In this document: one piece after another, positions 1 to 10,745 of the stretch
Position numbering within the stretch: the stretch's first letter is position 1
Layout of the letters: each line of letters begins with the position of its first letter
Notes under the pieces: generated by a model
Told to the model about the DNA's origin: nothing
What the model saw: only the letters and a program-made list of their open reading frames with translations
Database searches by the model: none
Program-made: the position numbers and the translations under genes
Source of the DNA: Symsagittifera roscoffensis
Taxonomy: Eukaryota > Xenacoelomorpha > Acoela > Convolutidae
Length of the DNA: 45,603 bases
Direction of reading: 5' to 3'
Assembly (NCBI RefSeq): GCF_963678635.1
Contig: NW_026971600.1
Location: forward strand, 64,001-109,603

Positions 1-523
1 TCACAAAAAAAATCCTTGAAAAACTCGATGTTTTCAAAAAAAATGTTTCGACTCATGTAAAATAAACTGTAGGCCAATGGATTGCGTGCTATGAACACAT
101 CAACCATCTGCTTGCGTTTGTAAATGTTTTTTGTAGCATTTTACAGTTTTTGATTGGGTAGGGGAGATACCTCAATTGGTTATTACGTGGTGATATTGCT
201 CATTTGATCCGATTTTTTTCAGGTAGTTTTGAAAGCGATAGATCAGTGAAACTGATTATATAGAAGCTAAATCAATCTGAGGTCACACTTGAAGCTACAC
301 TTGGAATATTATCATTGAATGACGAATGGCTTAATTAGCTGCCGCATTTGTGGAATTTCTACTGGCAAGAATAATCAAGTAAGCTGGACGCAAACTTGCA
401 TTAGTCTCGATTTAATGTTAGATAATAGGAGAGTTGATTTTAAATGCAAATTGTATGCTAGGTACAAGTTTAAACCAACAGAACATAACATAACGAGTGC
501 AGAGTGGAAAACAGAGTGGTAAA
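1..523. other. Upstream flank, no gene recognised
   Basis: T-rich sequence without a recognisable coding exon. A weak tRNA-like A-box pattern (ACCTCAATTGGTTATTA) sits near 170-187 but has no good B box. The short open frames here have no domain features. Confidence 0.4.
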
Positions 524-601
524 ATGAGTTCATCGCCTCTACTGCCAATCATCAACCCAGACAAGTGTGGAGATGAAGCGGAACAGAAGATTGAGAGGAA
601 G
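524..601 (+). other. Candidate upstream exon of the riboflavin kinase gene
   Basis: An ATG at 524 opens a 26-codon frame that ends exactly in front of a donor-like GTCAGT at 602. The RFK core exon has an acceptor-like pyrimidine tract ending in TTTAAG at 831, and both junctions are in phase 0, so the frame would run straight into the RFK methionine at 847. The peptide would be a hydrophilic N-terminal extension that ordinary RFK does not need. Phase agreement alone has a one-in-three chance of arising randomly. The region could equally be 5' untranslated or unrelated. Confidence 0.3.
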
Positions 602-846
602 GTCAGTTGCTTCTCAGAAAACATGTTATTCATAATTATGCTAGCTAAGTATCACCATTCATTCGAGAGATACATTCTGTTTCGCTGCTCTATCCTTTTT
701 TCCACAATAAATCAATCGGCTGTGGCCACCGAATGTGGGATAAGTGCTCAAATAAATTGACAGTTGATGCTTTGCTTATTTATGGAGCGATAGTTTCAAT
801 GTTTATTTGCACTCCTTCTTCTTTATTTAAGCCCCGATCTCTCACT

Positions 847-1946
847 ATGCTATGGCTGGATCATCCAATCTTTCTGTTTGGAGATGTTGTCAAGGGGTTT
901 GGGAGAGGGAGCAAACAACTGGGCATCCCAACTGCCAACTTTGCAGAGTCCGTTATCAAATCACTTCCCAAGAACTTCAAAACAGGTACAATATGGGCTA
1001 TAGTTTAAAAAGCATTTGAGTTGAGTTGTCAGAAACTGGTTTTGTTGGATTTTTAAATGAATGTCTTCTAGAAATGAAACCAGGTAAGCTTTTTAGCCGG
1101 GTTTTATTTGAAATCATTGGAGATTTTCCAATCACTTCATATGTCAATGTTGATTCCCGATTGTGTTAATCACTTTCTCCGTAAAGAACAAACGTTTATT
1201 TGCTGCATCAATGCATAAAAAAGGATATTGAATTTATTGCAATGTCATCATGTTCGCGATTTCTAGACAAAGTTCTCTCCAAATGGTATCAACTTCAATT
1301 GATTGTGAATCTGTTTTAATATAGTTCAGACTCTTATATAGGTGCTGATGATTTTTTTTGTTTTTTTTTTCTGGAAAAGTTTCAAATTTGTTCAGGCTCA
1401 AATTCACTTTTTCGCGGTTTGATTTTTTCAACTTCAGTAAGTTCATTTCTTTTCAAGTAAACTCCACTATCGAACAGCTAAATTGTTAAGGTCAAGAAGA
1501 GCGTGATTGGCTTCCAGTTTCGAAAGTGGTTTTTTGTTTCGAAAGTTGTCTTTTTTGTGTCATTGCGTTCATTGACTCTTCTCTTTTCCAATTGTCTGTT
1601 GGGCATGATAATGATATGAGTGTGTTGTTTGGCAGGTATCTACTTTGGACTGGCACAAGTGCCCTCGTACAGCCAAGAGGTGTTCAACATGGTGATGTCG
1701 TGCGGGTGGAACCCGTTCTATCAGAACGAGAAGCTCTCGGCCGAGACCCACATCATCCACGACTTCCCCAACGAGTTCTACGGTGTGGAACTGCGAGTGC
1801 TAATCGCCGGCTACATCAGACCCGAGTGGAACTTCACCCACGTCAAACATCTCATCAAGGCCATCAAGGACGACATCGCATTTGCGGAGAAGACGATCTG
1901 CACCAAAGACATGGCCAAATGGAAGCGCATGTTTTTCGAGTCCTAA
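847..1946 (+). CDS. RFK: Riboflavin kinase (ATP:riboflavin 5'-phosphotransferase), two core coding exons
   Basis: This enzyme phosphorylates riboflavin to FMN with ATP, the first step of flavin cofactor synthesis, in the cytosol. Exon 847-985 ends in AAAACAG before GTACAA; exon 1636-1946 follows the acceptor TTTGGCAG. The split codon restores glycine (phase 1). The 149-residue product is close to the usual length of animal RFK (about 150-160). The first exon carries the flavokinase signature [16 protein letters not shown] (residues about 16-31), where PTAN binds ATP-Mg. The second carries GWNPFY and the ETH segment that holds the catalytic glutamate, then YIRPEWNF typical of the C-terminal part. 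ATG 847 is chosen because it aligns with the start of known RFK proteins. The 650 bp intron contains a copy of repeat R. Exon 2 is markedly richer in G+C than its surroundings. Identification rests on motif and overall similarity and is secure; only the 5' end is uncertain. Confidence 0.93.
1306..1615 (+). repeat. Dispersed repeat R, copy inside the RFK intron
   Basis: Begins near GTTCAGACTCTTATATAGG and ends near CTCTTTTCCAATTGTCTGTTGG, landmarks shared with copies at 11.8, 9.9 and 7.7 kb. Internal landmarks such as TATCGAACAGCTAAA and CAGTTTCGAAAGTGG also match. The last third, with AGCGGAATAAAAACTT, is missing. Confidence 0.7.
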
Positions 1947-2045
1947 ACAAAGCAGCTCAATGTCTAGAAGGGCAACAAGTTTGTTTTTTCTTTTCTAGTC
2001 CCTGGTCTTAACTTGAAAGCTTTATCTTTTTTCTTCTATATTCTC

Positions 2046-2051
2046 AATAAA
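2046..2051 (+). terminator. Poly(A) signal of the RFK gene
   Basis: AATAAA lies 100 bp after the RFK stop codon, followed by a T-rich stretch. This is the first AATAAA downstream of the stop. Confidence 0.7.
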
Positions 2052-4004
2052 AAACAAATCATTATCAATTTCATTTCCCTTCTCCCTCTTTTTCTCATCA
2101 AAATTAAGACTATTTCAAAATGAAGACTATTTCATTCAATTTGCTCCAAAACAGCTCTGATGATTACGGTATTGGCATTGATTAGCAGCCAATGATGCAA
2201 TGGGTTCATTAATCAAGGCTCAGTGTATTTTACTTGCCATATGCTTAAGGGAGGTGATGGGGGTGGGGTATTGAAAGACCAGTGGTAGAAAGAGGAAGGA
2301 AGATGCTACTAGTCTTCTTAATTGCGAACTAAACTGTTTCATTCAACCTACTGCTGCCGACATAATCTAACAGATCACTCTTTATATGATACCTCTTTTA
2401 ATCCAGGATGCAGCTGTGATTCAAAAGTTTCGCTTCTAAGCTGAAAACTGAATAACTATAAATCACACTGTGAATTATTGAATTTGATGTTTTAGAGTAG
2501 ATCTTAGGCGCAAACAATTTTCTTAATTCGATGCCTACAATTTTGTCACAACTGAAGTCATGGCTTATTCTTTTCATATCTTTGGTTCATTTCTTTTCAA
2601 AATGAAGTTGTAAATTTGTCATGGCGCTTATACGTCCCTAAATTGTATTAAAAACTGCAGACTAATCCCTTACACGAAACATGAACGGTCTTTTTCCAAA
2701 CTGGTTTTAGTCTTATTCTCTCATTTGATTGAAAAAAAAACTCTTGTAAAAAAACAAATGTTCTATCGAAGGATATTTGGCATGTATGTAATTATATGGA
2801 TTATGAGTTTTCTGATATTTTTGTGACTATTCTTACTATTTTAATTAAATTTTTAAATTAATTTGAGTTATCGATACTAGTTGCTTTAATCTGAACAGTT
2901 TTCCACCTCGTTTTCGAATTTGAATTGTTCGCTTTTTGTGAAAACTGTTTCATTAATAATTTATGTCGGTTGAGTGTTCAATTTGAGACTGCCAACGAAT
3001 CTTCATCGGCGCTTTACGTATATCTTTTTCTGAGTTTTCTAATGTAAAAATCAGTTAATGCTGAGCCCGAAATCAAGTCTGTACCATAAAATAGTGTAGC
3101 ATATTATTTGAAAAAAATAGTATCTGGGTTTCTATTTTCATGACAGCTTTCTTTTTACCCAATTTAACTCTATAATTTTACTGTTTTGAATCGGCTAGCA
3201 AAGTTACTAAATCCCATATGTAGTTTTTTACACAAGCAGGCTTTCGAGTATTGTGTTATATTACAAGTTCAATTATTTTCAATCCAGCTTACATTAAATA
3301 GTGTTCTTTTTGCTGGCACTTTCGCTGCATAGATATTGGGTTACGAAGCCCGCAGCACGCAACCACTTCACTTACCTTGAGTCTCTTACCGGTCCAACAG
3401 CATGCAAATGTATCTGGTTGGTCCTACCATCTGTTGACAAGCTCTCAATCCGTTGACGCCAATGCGGCAGCCTCTATTTTTTGTTGAGGCTGTTTGGACA
3501 GAATACGTTTTTTGGAATGTATGGGAACCGTATGCTGTGAAAGTTGTATGCTTGCAGATTGCACACCATAGTATTGGCAGTTTAGCATGTATTCTCCGCT
3601 TTATCCGTGGCTAATGTTTCGGCTCTTCAAGTGTCAGTAGCATAGTTATGTATGGTTGTCGGCTTGAACGGTTCAGCTCCATGTCTGTGTCGCAGAGGGA
3701 TTTTTTTTCAAAACGCCTTTTTTTCTGTTTTCTATTGCTACTTTTTCTTTTTAAACGCTAATTCTTCAGCTACTGAATCATCTAGTTGTAGAGAAAAACT
3801 AAGGCAACTGACAAACATCACATGTTTTGTTTATTCCCTTGCTGTCTCGTACTTAGTTATCCTACCTTACTCAGATGCTTATATCAACAAGCTTGGTGTA
3901 AAAATAAAAAAAATAAGTTTGCGTTAATTTATAGTTAATTACTGTAAACTAACTTTAGCTAATTGAAGGTAGAAATTCCAGCCGTTTTTTTTTGTGAAGT
4001 GTTA
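2052..4004. other. Intergenic stretch without a recognisable gene
   Basis: No exon with a known protein signature was found on either strand. Around 3377-3560 the minus strand has a longer open stretch that ends at a donor-like sequence (the + strand reads CACTTACCTTGAG). Its peptide matches nothing I recognise, so it is not called a gene. Confidence 0.5.
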
Positions 4005-4277
4005 GAGAAGGAAGTGGTTTTCTTTTATATAGGTCTTGAAGGTTTTTTGTTTGTTTAGTTTTCTGGAAAGTCTTTAAATTTTTTAATAACTACAGAAATG
4101 CAATCATACATTTGTTTATCAAAGCACTTAATTGCGATCTCCGATTACGAAAGTCGAAACGGCGCAAAAAAGAATTAGGTTTCCCAGCGGAATTTAAAAT
4201 TTACCCATTCATCCAGTTTTTTTTAAATTGGGTTCATTTTAGCAGAAAAGTGTCAATCATAAAATTGTGAATCATAA
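4005..4277 (+). repeat. Dispersed repeat R, copy at 4.0 kb
   Basis: Shares TTTTATATAGGTCTTGAAGG, TTCCCAGCGGAATTTAAAAT and AAAAGTGTCAATCATAAA with the other R copies. Its 3' part is the left edge of the 1,116 bp tandem duplication, so its last about 60 bp reappear near 5394-5455. Confidence 0.8.
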
Positions 4278-6509
4278 GATTATGGAGTTCAAAGAGATTA
4301 AACCTGACATTTTTCGAAGTTTGAAAGTTCTAAAAATGTGATAAATTTTGTGTCGATTTCCATTACGTTATTTCCCGTAAATAAATTTGTTCACAGAATG
4401 GTCTATTTAAGTGGAAATGGTGAATTTCACGACTGCTGACTTGCACTCTGCTGACATGTTTAATTTCTTGATAATTTAAGTGAACTACCATCATTAAAAA
4501 TATAATACTTGAAAAAAATGATGTAGCGGTTTTCGTCCTAGTTTGCCTCGATCCATTTACCCAGTTTATATTTTCCCCGAAGTGCAGTTTATAGTATCTG
4601 GTAAGTATTTAATGGGCTTACTTTCCATAGCATAGGTTTTTTAAGATTACAGTTGTTTTAACTATAATTGAAAGCTCTGTAATTTCTGATTTTTTTCGGT
4701 ATTATTTTCGATTAAACGGTTTCGGCTCAAATTATATGGCATAGTTTCGAAAGTAAAATATTTTGTTAGGCTTTTATATGGTTCGTAAACACTTATAACT
4801 ATATGGCTCAAATTTTTTCATGACAACAGCAGTTTTGTTGGCTCACATTTTTTTCTTTATTCTGTTCTGAATACAAATCTTTTATTATTGAACATTAACA
4901 TCTTCCAGGATTCTTTCCAATATAAGGTCTGAAGTTCGAATCTCGGTGGAACTTGTTTTTTTTTCAGTTTGTATAAAAAATTCTTGCTTGTTACAAGTGG
5001 AAGTGTTGTTATTTCTCTTAATCTGAAAAAATGTCACAATATAATATTCAAAGACCCCCAACTTGACCTAAACATGTATCTCGGTGACCATATACTTAAA
5101 AAAACCTGTTCAGAAAAAGACCTTGGTATACAAATAACCAACAACCTAAACTGGTCAGCACACACAAAAATAAGAGCCCAAAAAGCAATAGGCTTCTTAT
5201 TTTTAATTTAAAAAAATATTTCAAAATCAGCGAGCTTAAAAATGAAACTGAACTCCTACTGTGGATATGTAACCCCAATTGTGTCATATGGCTCACCCAT
5301 ATGGAAAGCAAATAAGTGTGAATTAAGAATTATCGAAGATGTCCAAAGAAAAGCTACACGTTGGATACTGTCATGTAACAACATCAACTATAAGATTATG
5401 GAGTTCAAAGAGATTAAACCTGACATTTTTCGAAGTTTGAAAGTTCTAAAAATGTGATAAATTTTGTGTCGATTTCCATTACGTTATTTCCCGTAAATAA
5501 ATTTGTTCACAGAATGGTCAATTTAAGTGGAAATGGTGAATTTCACGACTTCTGACTTGCACTCTGCTGACATGTTTAATTTCTTGATAATTTAAGTGAA
5601 CTACCATCATTAAAAATATAATACTTGAAAAAAATGATGTAGCGGTTTTCGTCCTAGTTTGCCTCGATCCATTTACCCAGTTTATATTTTCCCCGAAGTG
5701 CAGTTTATAGTATCTGGTAAGTATTTAATGGGCTTACTTTCCATAGCATAGGTTTTTTAAGATTACAGTTGTTTTAACTATAATTGAAAGCTCTGTAATC
5801 TCTGATTTTTTTCGGTTTTATTTTCGATTAAACGGTTTCGGCTCAAATTATATGGCATAGTTTCGAAAGTAAAATATTTTGTTAGGCTTTTATATGGTTC
5901 GTAAACACTTATAACTATATGGCTCAAATTTTTTCATGACAACAGCAGTTTTGTTGGCTCACATTTTTTTCTTTATTCTGTTCTGAATACAAATCTTTTA
6001 TTATTGAACATTAACATCTTCCAGGATTCTTTCCAATATAAGGTCTGAAGTTCGAATCTCGGTGGAACTTGTTTTTTTTTCAGTTTGTATAAAAAATTCT
6101 TGCTTGTTACAAGTGGAAGTGTTGTTATTTCTCTTAATCTGAAAAAATGTCACAATATTATATTCAAAGACCCCCAACTTGACCTAAACATGTATCTCGG
6201 TGACCATATACTTAAAAAAACCTGTTCAGAAAAAGACCTTGGTATACAAATAACCAACAACCTAAACTGGTCAGCACACACAAAAATAAGAGCCCAAAAA
6301 GCAATAGGCTGCTTATTTTTAATTAAAAGAAATATTTCAAAATCAGCGAGCTTAAAAATGAAACTGAACTCCTACTGTGGATATGTAACCCCAATTGTGT
6401 CATATGGCTCACCCATATGGAAAGCAAATAAGTGTGAATTAAGAATTATTGAAGATGTCCAAAGAAAAGCTACACGTTGGATACTGTCATGTAACAACAT
6501 CAACTATAA
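4278..6509 (+). repeat. Tandem duplication, two 1,116 bp units
   Basis: Unit 1 (4278-5393) and unit 2 (5394-6509) are nearly identical. Landmarks such as TATGGAGTTC (4281 and 5397) and GGTCTGAAGTTCG (4926 and 6042) are all exactly 1,116 bp apart. Only a handful of substitutions and tiny indels are visible. Each unit joins the end of repeat R, about 690 bp of T-rich sequence including a tRNA-like B box (AAGTTCGAATCTCGG), and the first part of a LINE 3' end. The junction shows ATAA microhomology. Unit 2 runs on into the rest of the LINE; unit 1 stops abruptly. Confidence 0.93.
4967..5393 (+). pseudogene. Truncated copy of a LINE reverse-transcriptase C-terminus
   Basis: This is the same coding segment as at 6083-6509, duplicated with the 1,116 bp unit. 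It is broken by an in-frame stop at 5209-5211, where unit 2 reads through, and is cut off at 5393 by the duplication junction. It is non-functional. Confidence 0.85.
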
Positions 6510-7011
6510 AGACAGACTGATTAGATTAAACCTGCTTCCACTGTCTCTCTACCACGAAATGCACGACATTCTCTTGCTTCATAAAATAATAAACGACCAA
6601 TACAACTTCCATTGGAGACAATTTGTTCAGTTCAAAGAATCTACAGCCCCAACAAGAAGATCAACGAAAAATAACTTAGCGCATAAAAATTATCATTACG
6701 AAAAATCGAAAAGCAATTTCTGGCACAGAACACCTATACTAGCAAACAAAGTTTTACAGACTCAGGAAGAAGAAGACCTGTTTGCGATGAAATACGAAAG
6801 ACTCAAATCAAGCCTCAAAAACGTTTTCTGGATATATTTCATCAGTAAATATGAGGAAAGTGTCCCATGCACATGGAGAATAAACTGCTGCAATAGCTGT
6901 GTAAACTCAAAGAAACTATAAAACTCAGTTTAAAACTCCCAACGCGGAGCATTTTAGCCCCATGGCTTTATGTCTAAATCCTTGTTTATTATTATTATTA
7001 TTATTATTATT
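6083..7011 (+). mobile_element. 5'-truncated non-LTR retrotransposon, 3' end (CR1/Jockey-like)
   Basis: An open frame of about 278 codons ending at 6921 matches the region C-terminal to the reverse-transcriptase palm of CR1/Jockey-type LINEs. It has a KCHNIIF segment, then EKDLGIQITNNLNWSAH, VSYGSPIW, EDVQRKATRWI and a LLPLSLYHEMHDILLLHKI block. The frame has no proper ATG and starts inside the domain, so the element is 5'-truncated as usual for LINEs. After the stop there is a short 3' UTR and a (TTA)n tail at about 6985-7011, the simple-repeat tail typical of these clades. The catalytic part and the endonuclease are absent, so it cannot move by itself. The clade assignment is by eye only. 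Confidence 0.85.
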
Positions 7012-7724
7012 TCTGGGTTGGACTTGAAAGATTTGAAAATTTTTTATTCGTAAAATCTTTTTTTTTGCTGCTAAATTTGCGTCTGCTCAAAAATTGTCGG
7101 CATATTATTTTTTATGCTGTTAGCAACTTTCATTGTAGTTGCAAATGCAAACGTGTTGTTCATTTTTATTTATAACTTGTTCATTTTTTTGCTTTCTTAT
7201 GATTTTATTTTTGCGTTGCATCGAAAGTTGTGCGAAACTCCGTTTCGCATCTTTGTATACTATTCTGACCTTCTCTTGTCTAAGTTATTAAGCTTTTTTT
7301 TGCATCTTTAAGCCAAAGCCCACTGAGATGGTGACCGTTTTATTGATGAAACATTTTGAGAAATTACTCTGCAGAAATTCTGTTTGGCAGAAAAATTCGC
7401 TAGGCCCTCATAGCGGGTCTATTAATTTTATTCCAGCCGGTTCAAATTGCAATGACTGTTTTCTCCAACTGGTTCTACAGCCTCAGTAACGCCCGAAGAA
7501 GACTTTAACCAGCGAGCAACCTAAATGTTTTCAGAAGCTCAAAATCAAGAAAAGATATTAAGTATTAATAGAAAATCTCTGCAATGATGATTGAGCTGAG
7601 AAAAAATTTCAAAGCAAATGCTTATTGTAACACAAGCATTTGCTTCTGCAGATATTTCTTTAATAATCCGATTGTTTTCTCAATCCAAATTGGCAGTTAT
7701 TTAAAGAGTAATGAACGTAGTGAA
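7012..7724. other. Unique-looking T-rich spacer
   Basis: No exon was recognised. The only notable points are a near-palindromic GCGAAACTCCGTTTCGC at about 7232-7248 and a repeated AGCATTTGCTT-type word around 7612-7645. Confidence 0.4.
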
Positions 7725-8160
7725 GACTCTCTTATATAGGTCTTGCAGATTTTTTTTTAGGAAAAAGCCTAAAAATGTTGATGCACTTAGTTATAACGCA
7801 CGTTTTGAGTTCAATTGAAATTCATCTGCTGAAAGTAATGTGAATAGCACTCTCGAAACACGAACGTGCAAATGGTGCAAAAATTTGTGTTTGATTTCTA
7901 ATTTACAAAGTGGAATTTAGTTTTTAGATTTCCCGCGGAATAAAAACTTTACCTGATGATCCAGTTTTCTCAAGTTTTCATGTTATCAAAAAAGTGCCAA
8001 TCAAACCGTTGCAGAAATTCAAAGAGCTTAAAGAGCATCAATTTTTTTCTTTGAAATTCGAAAGTTGAGATTTTTCAAGAAAGTCAGTGTTTTTTATGGT
8101 TACTTGCGTTCATTACTCTTTTCCAATCTTCGATTGGCTATGTTCTTAAGTATCTGCTCA
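7725..8160 (+). repeat. Dispersed repeat R, full-length copy at 7.7 kb
   Basis: Runs from GAAGACTCTCTTATATAGG through AAAGTGGAATTTAG, TTCCCGCGGAATAAAAACTT and CAGTTTTCTCAAG to TTGCGTTCATTACTCTTTTCC. This is the most complete layout of the family in the window, together with the 9.9 kb copy. Confidence 0.85.
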
Positions 8161-8205
8161 TCTGTTTACAGCTCAAATACTATTTGGTAGGCGATTAACT
8201 GATAT

Positions 8206-8292
8206 TTGTTTTGTTATAAGTGTCATGGAATGGGTAGGTGGTTGAAGGTATGCGCTACTAATCTCGGCGTGAGTTGTTCAAATTCCATACTC
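8206..8292 (+). repeat. tRNA-like SINE head
   Basis: ATGGGTAGGTGGTTGAAGG resembles a Pol III A box and GTGAGTTGTTCAAATTCC a B box, about 50 bp apart. No cloverleaf closes well, so it is read as a decayed tRNA-derived SINE promoter and not a tRNA gene. Confidence 0.45.
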
Positions 8293-8311
8293 AACAGCTT
8301 AGTTCGTTCGC

Positions 8312-8347
8312 GGGGGGCGGCGTGGGGTGGGGGTTGGGGTGGGGGGA
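8312..8347 (+). other. G-tract cluster, G-quadruplex candidate
   Basis: Five runs of four to six G lie within 36 bp in an otherwise T-rich region. The runs are separated by one to five bases, which fits an intramolecular G4 on the + strand. Confidence 0.6.
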
Positions 8348-8869
8348 TCGATGTCGGAATTTACTTCGAGGGCGAGGAGACGGACTGGACAGAACAGCGT
8401 TTTATCATTGTGCTCCCCAAGTTTGTGTCACTTCTGATTAATCGTATCTTTGTAACTTATTTCAGGCAGTTTGTGTTTGTATTAAAGACAGCGTTTATTT
8501 TTCAAATTTAGGGTTCAAGTTCAACGGTGTAAAAGTTTCGATCGGTTCCATGCACATCCCCTAAGTTTTGAGGGGCTCAATGTTCTTCGAGTGGAGGTCA
8601 ATTTTCTAGGGCTGGGTTCTATGAAGGAGAGAATTCGTGTTTTGAGGGGTCTCCACATTTAAAGAATGCTGAGTAGAAAGTTAATTTTTTATTTTATGTT
8701 TCAAAGGTTACTTTTCTTATTTTATTTTGTCTTTTTGTTTTACGTTCTCAAAGATCCCTTGTGATGTTTTTTGGCTCGTTTTTGCAAAGTTTGCAAAGTG
8801 CAGCTCTGTTTTTGTTAAGTTGGAGTAGGTACCGTAGTTAATTAAAAAAACTATTGAAATGCAATTACA

Positions 8870-9048
8870 GTGGTTGTCGAAACTCTATCTTGTCAATGAA
8901 TATTCGCACACCACACATTCGTTCAAATCTATCACTATGGAGAATATGGCCGCCTTTGGCTTTTCTCACTGCACCTTCGAATCCAAGAAGAGGCTGGAAA
9001 ACCAACGATGATGATGATTACTATTATTATTATGATTATTATTCCCAA
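8870..9048 (+). repeat. Possible LINE 3' end with a (GAT)n(ATT)n tail
   Basis: A non-T-rich segment ends in a stop and then a GAT/ATT microsatellite at about 9007-9048, like the tail of the LINE at 7.0 kb. The coding part is too short and diverged to show a clear LINE motif. It might instead be a chance microsatellite. Confidence 0.3.
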
Positions 9049-9364
9049 GTATTTAGTGACCACAACGTACTGGCCGTTGTTTGTTTAATACTAGTGTTCG
9101 AGTATGTGAGTTAATCCAGTCACTCAATAGGGACACTTTCTAAACATGGTTTATTACTGAGCACCGAAAGATTTTGATGTCCAGTTCAAATAAACTCCAC
9201 CTAATTGAACCCAACTGTCTTTTGTAGTTGTCTTATGTAGTTTCAAGAGATCAAAAAGTAATTCTTCGGCACCATAAAGTTATAGTTTCAAAAACAGTTT
9301 GTGTTTAGTTTAACGAAAGGGCTTGAAGGATTATCTGTTTACTGAAACAGCTGTTCAAGTTCTT

Positions 9365-9446
9365 GTTGCAATCTGTGCCCGCTTAGCGAAGAGGTAACAC
9401 ACATGCTTGGCTCAGTAAAGGTCTGGTGTTCGAGTCATTTCTCGAG
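9365..9446 (+). repeat. tRNA-like SINE head
   Basis: TTAGCGAAGAGGTAACACAC is an A-box-like segment and GGTGTTCGAGTC a good B box. It is followed by T-rich SINE body and, 440 bp on, by a copy of repeat R. Confidence 0.55.
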
Positions 9447-9884
9447 TCTTTGTTTTGGATATTGTAAGTTTTCCTTTTGGAAAGGTATAGATGTCGCGCT
9501 ATCGTTCGTTTGCTTAATTTTTTGTACGTTGTTTTTCAGTTCTTTTTTTTTAAATTTTTTTCAATATCTGAAGTTGTGTCAGTTGGTTTCTGTGTTGGTT
9601 CTTTATTACACTTGCGAAGCAAAAAGTAATAGTACGGACTTTCTTTTTTCCACTCTAATTCGCAAATAAAAATGCTACTTTCGGTGGCACTTTTGAATCG
9701 GTAGGCTGCGGTAGCAGTATAAAATCGTATGTGATTTGACATTTGATTAGTAAAAAGTTAACTCAGCTGATGCATTTTTAATTCATCAAATGAACCGAAA
9801 AAATTTATTTGTTTCAAAAAGCAGTACACTGATAAAAAGATCGGTTTCAGAAACTTTCCAACTCAATATATCTCACAATTTTTA

Positions 9885-10375
9885 AAGTGTAATGAACTAA
9901 TGAAGGCTCTTATATAGGTCATGCTGATTTTTTTTTTCAGGAAAAGTCTTAAAAGTCTCTAATAACTACAGATGTACATTCATACATATTGATGCATTTA
10001 TGAATGCACTGAGGTATTTATGCACTTTTTGAGTTTAATTGAAATTCATCTGCTGAAATTGAGGTCAATAGCACTCTCCAAATAAGAACGTAGAAGTGGC
10101 GCAAAAAAACGTGAACAATTTTTAGTTTCGAAAGTGGAATTTATTTTTTAGATTTCCAGAGGAATAAAAACTTCAGTGATCCAGTTGTCTCAAGTTGGGT
10201 TAATGCTATCAAAAAATCGTCATTCATAAATTGCTCTAGAAATTCAAAGAAATTAAAGGGCATCTATTTTTTTCTTTGAAGTTTGAAAGTTGAGATTTTT
10301 TCAACGAAGTCAGTGTTTTTTGTTTACTTGCGCTCATTACTCTTTTCCTATTTTCAGTTGGCTATGTTTTGAATA
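9885..10375 (+). repeat. Dispersed repeat R, full-length copy at 9.9 kb
   Basis: Contains GAAGGCTCTTATATAGGTC, TTTTTCAGGAAAAGTC, GAACGTAGAAGTGGCGC, TTTCCAGAGGAATAAAAACTT, GTTGAGATTTTTTCAACG and TTGCGCTCATTACTC, in the order seen in the 7.7 kb copy. Confidence 0.85.
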
Positions 10376-10544
10376 CACACTTGAGACATAATTTGGCTTT
10401 TTGCTTTCCAATTTAGTGCATGGTACATGCAAAATTGTGTCTTTTTGCATATGGTGCTACTTTTGCAGCATCGAATAGGCAATTTGTTTAATTTGTTTGT
10501 GAATAGGCTGCGTTATTGCTGGCTACTTCATAGGGATTTCGAGT

Positions 10545-10745
10545 ATCCGTGGCTGAGTGGTTATTGCGTGAGACTCAATTTTGTTAGGTCTCAGATTCGA
10601 ATCCGACACGTAGCTGAGTTTGTGCTAATTCGAGGCTTATTTCTACTTTTTATTATTTTACTTAATAGAGCTGCTTTTTGGTCGTATTCTCGCAAGTGTT
10701 TGCGAAGCGCAGCTTTGCCTCTGTGTCAATTGTTGTTCCTTCATT
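10545..10745 (+). repeat. tRNA-derived SINE whose tail resembles the 238 bp satellite
   Basis: CCGTGGCTGAGTGGTTATTG is a strong A box and CAGATTCGAATCCGAC a strong B box. CGTG/CACG acceptor-like and GAGAC/GTCTC anticodon-stem-like pairings remain, but the anticodon loop is 13 nt, so it is not a working tRNA. Downstream, GAGCTGCTTTTTGGTCG, TTTGCGAAGCGCAG and TTTGCCTCTGTG match, with gaps, a stretch of the satellite unit in the MBOAT7 intron. Confidence 0.65.

Noticed and set aside
7114-7311. Membrane-protein ORF of 65 codons
   Set aside because: The Phe/Leu-rich peptide follows from T-rich sequence; no homology, splice context or conservation is visible. The same holds for similar frames at 9403-9669 and 10427-10795.
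10550-10615. Functional tRNA-Leu/Ser-like gene
   Set aside because: A and B boxes are good, but the anticodon loop is 13 nt and the acceptor stem is incomplete; similar heads recur in repeats, so it is a SINE.
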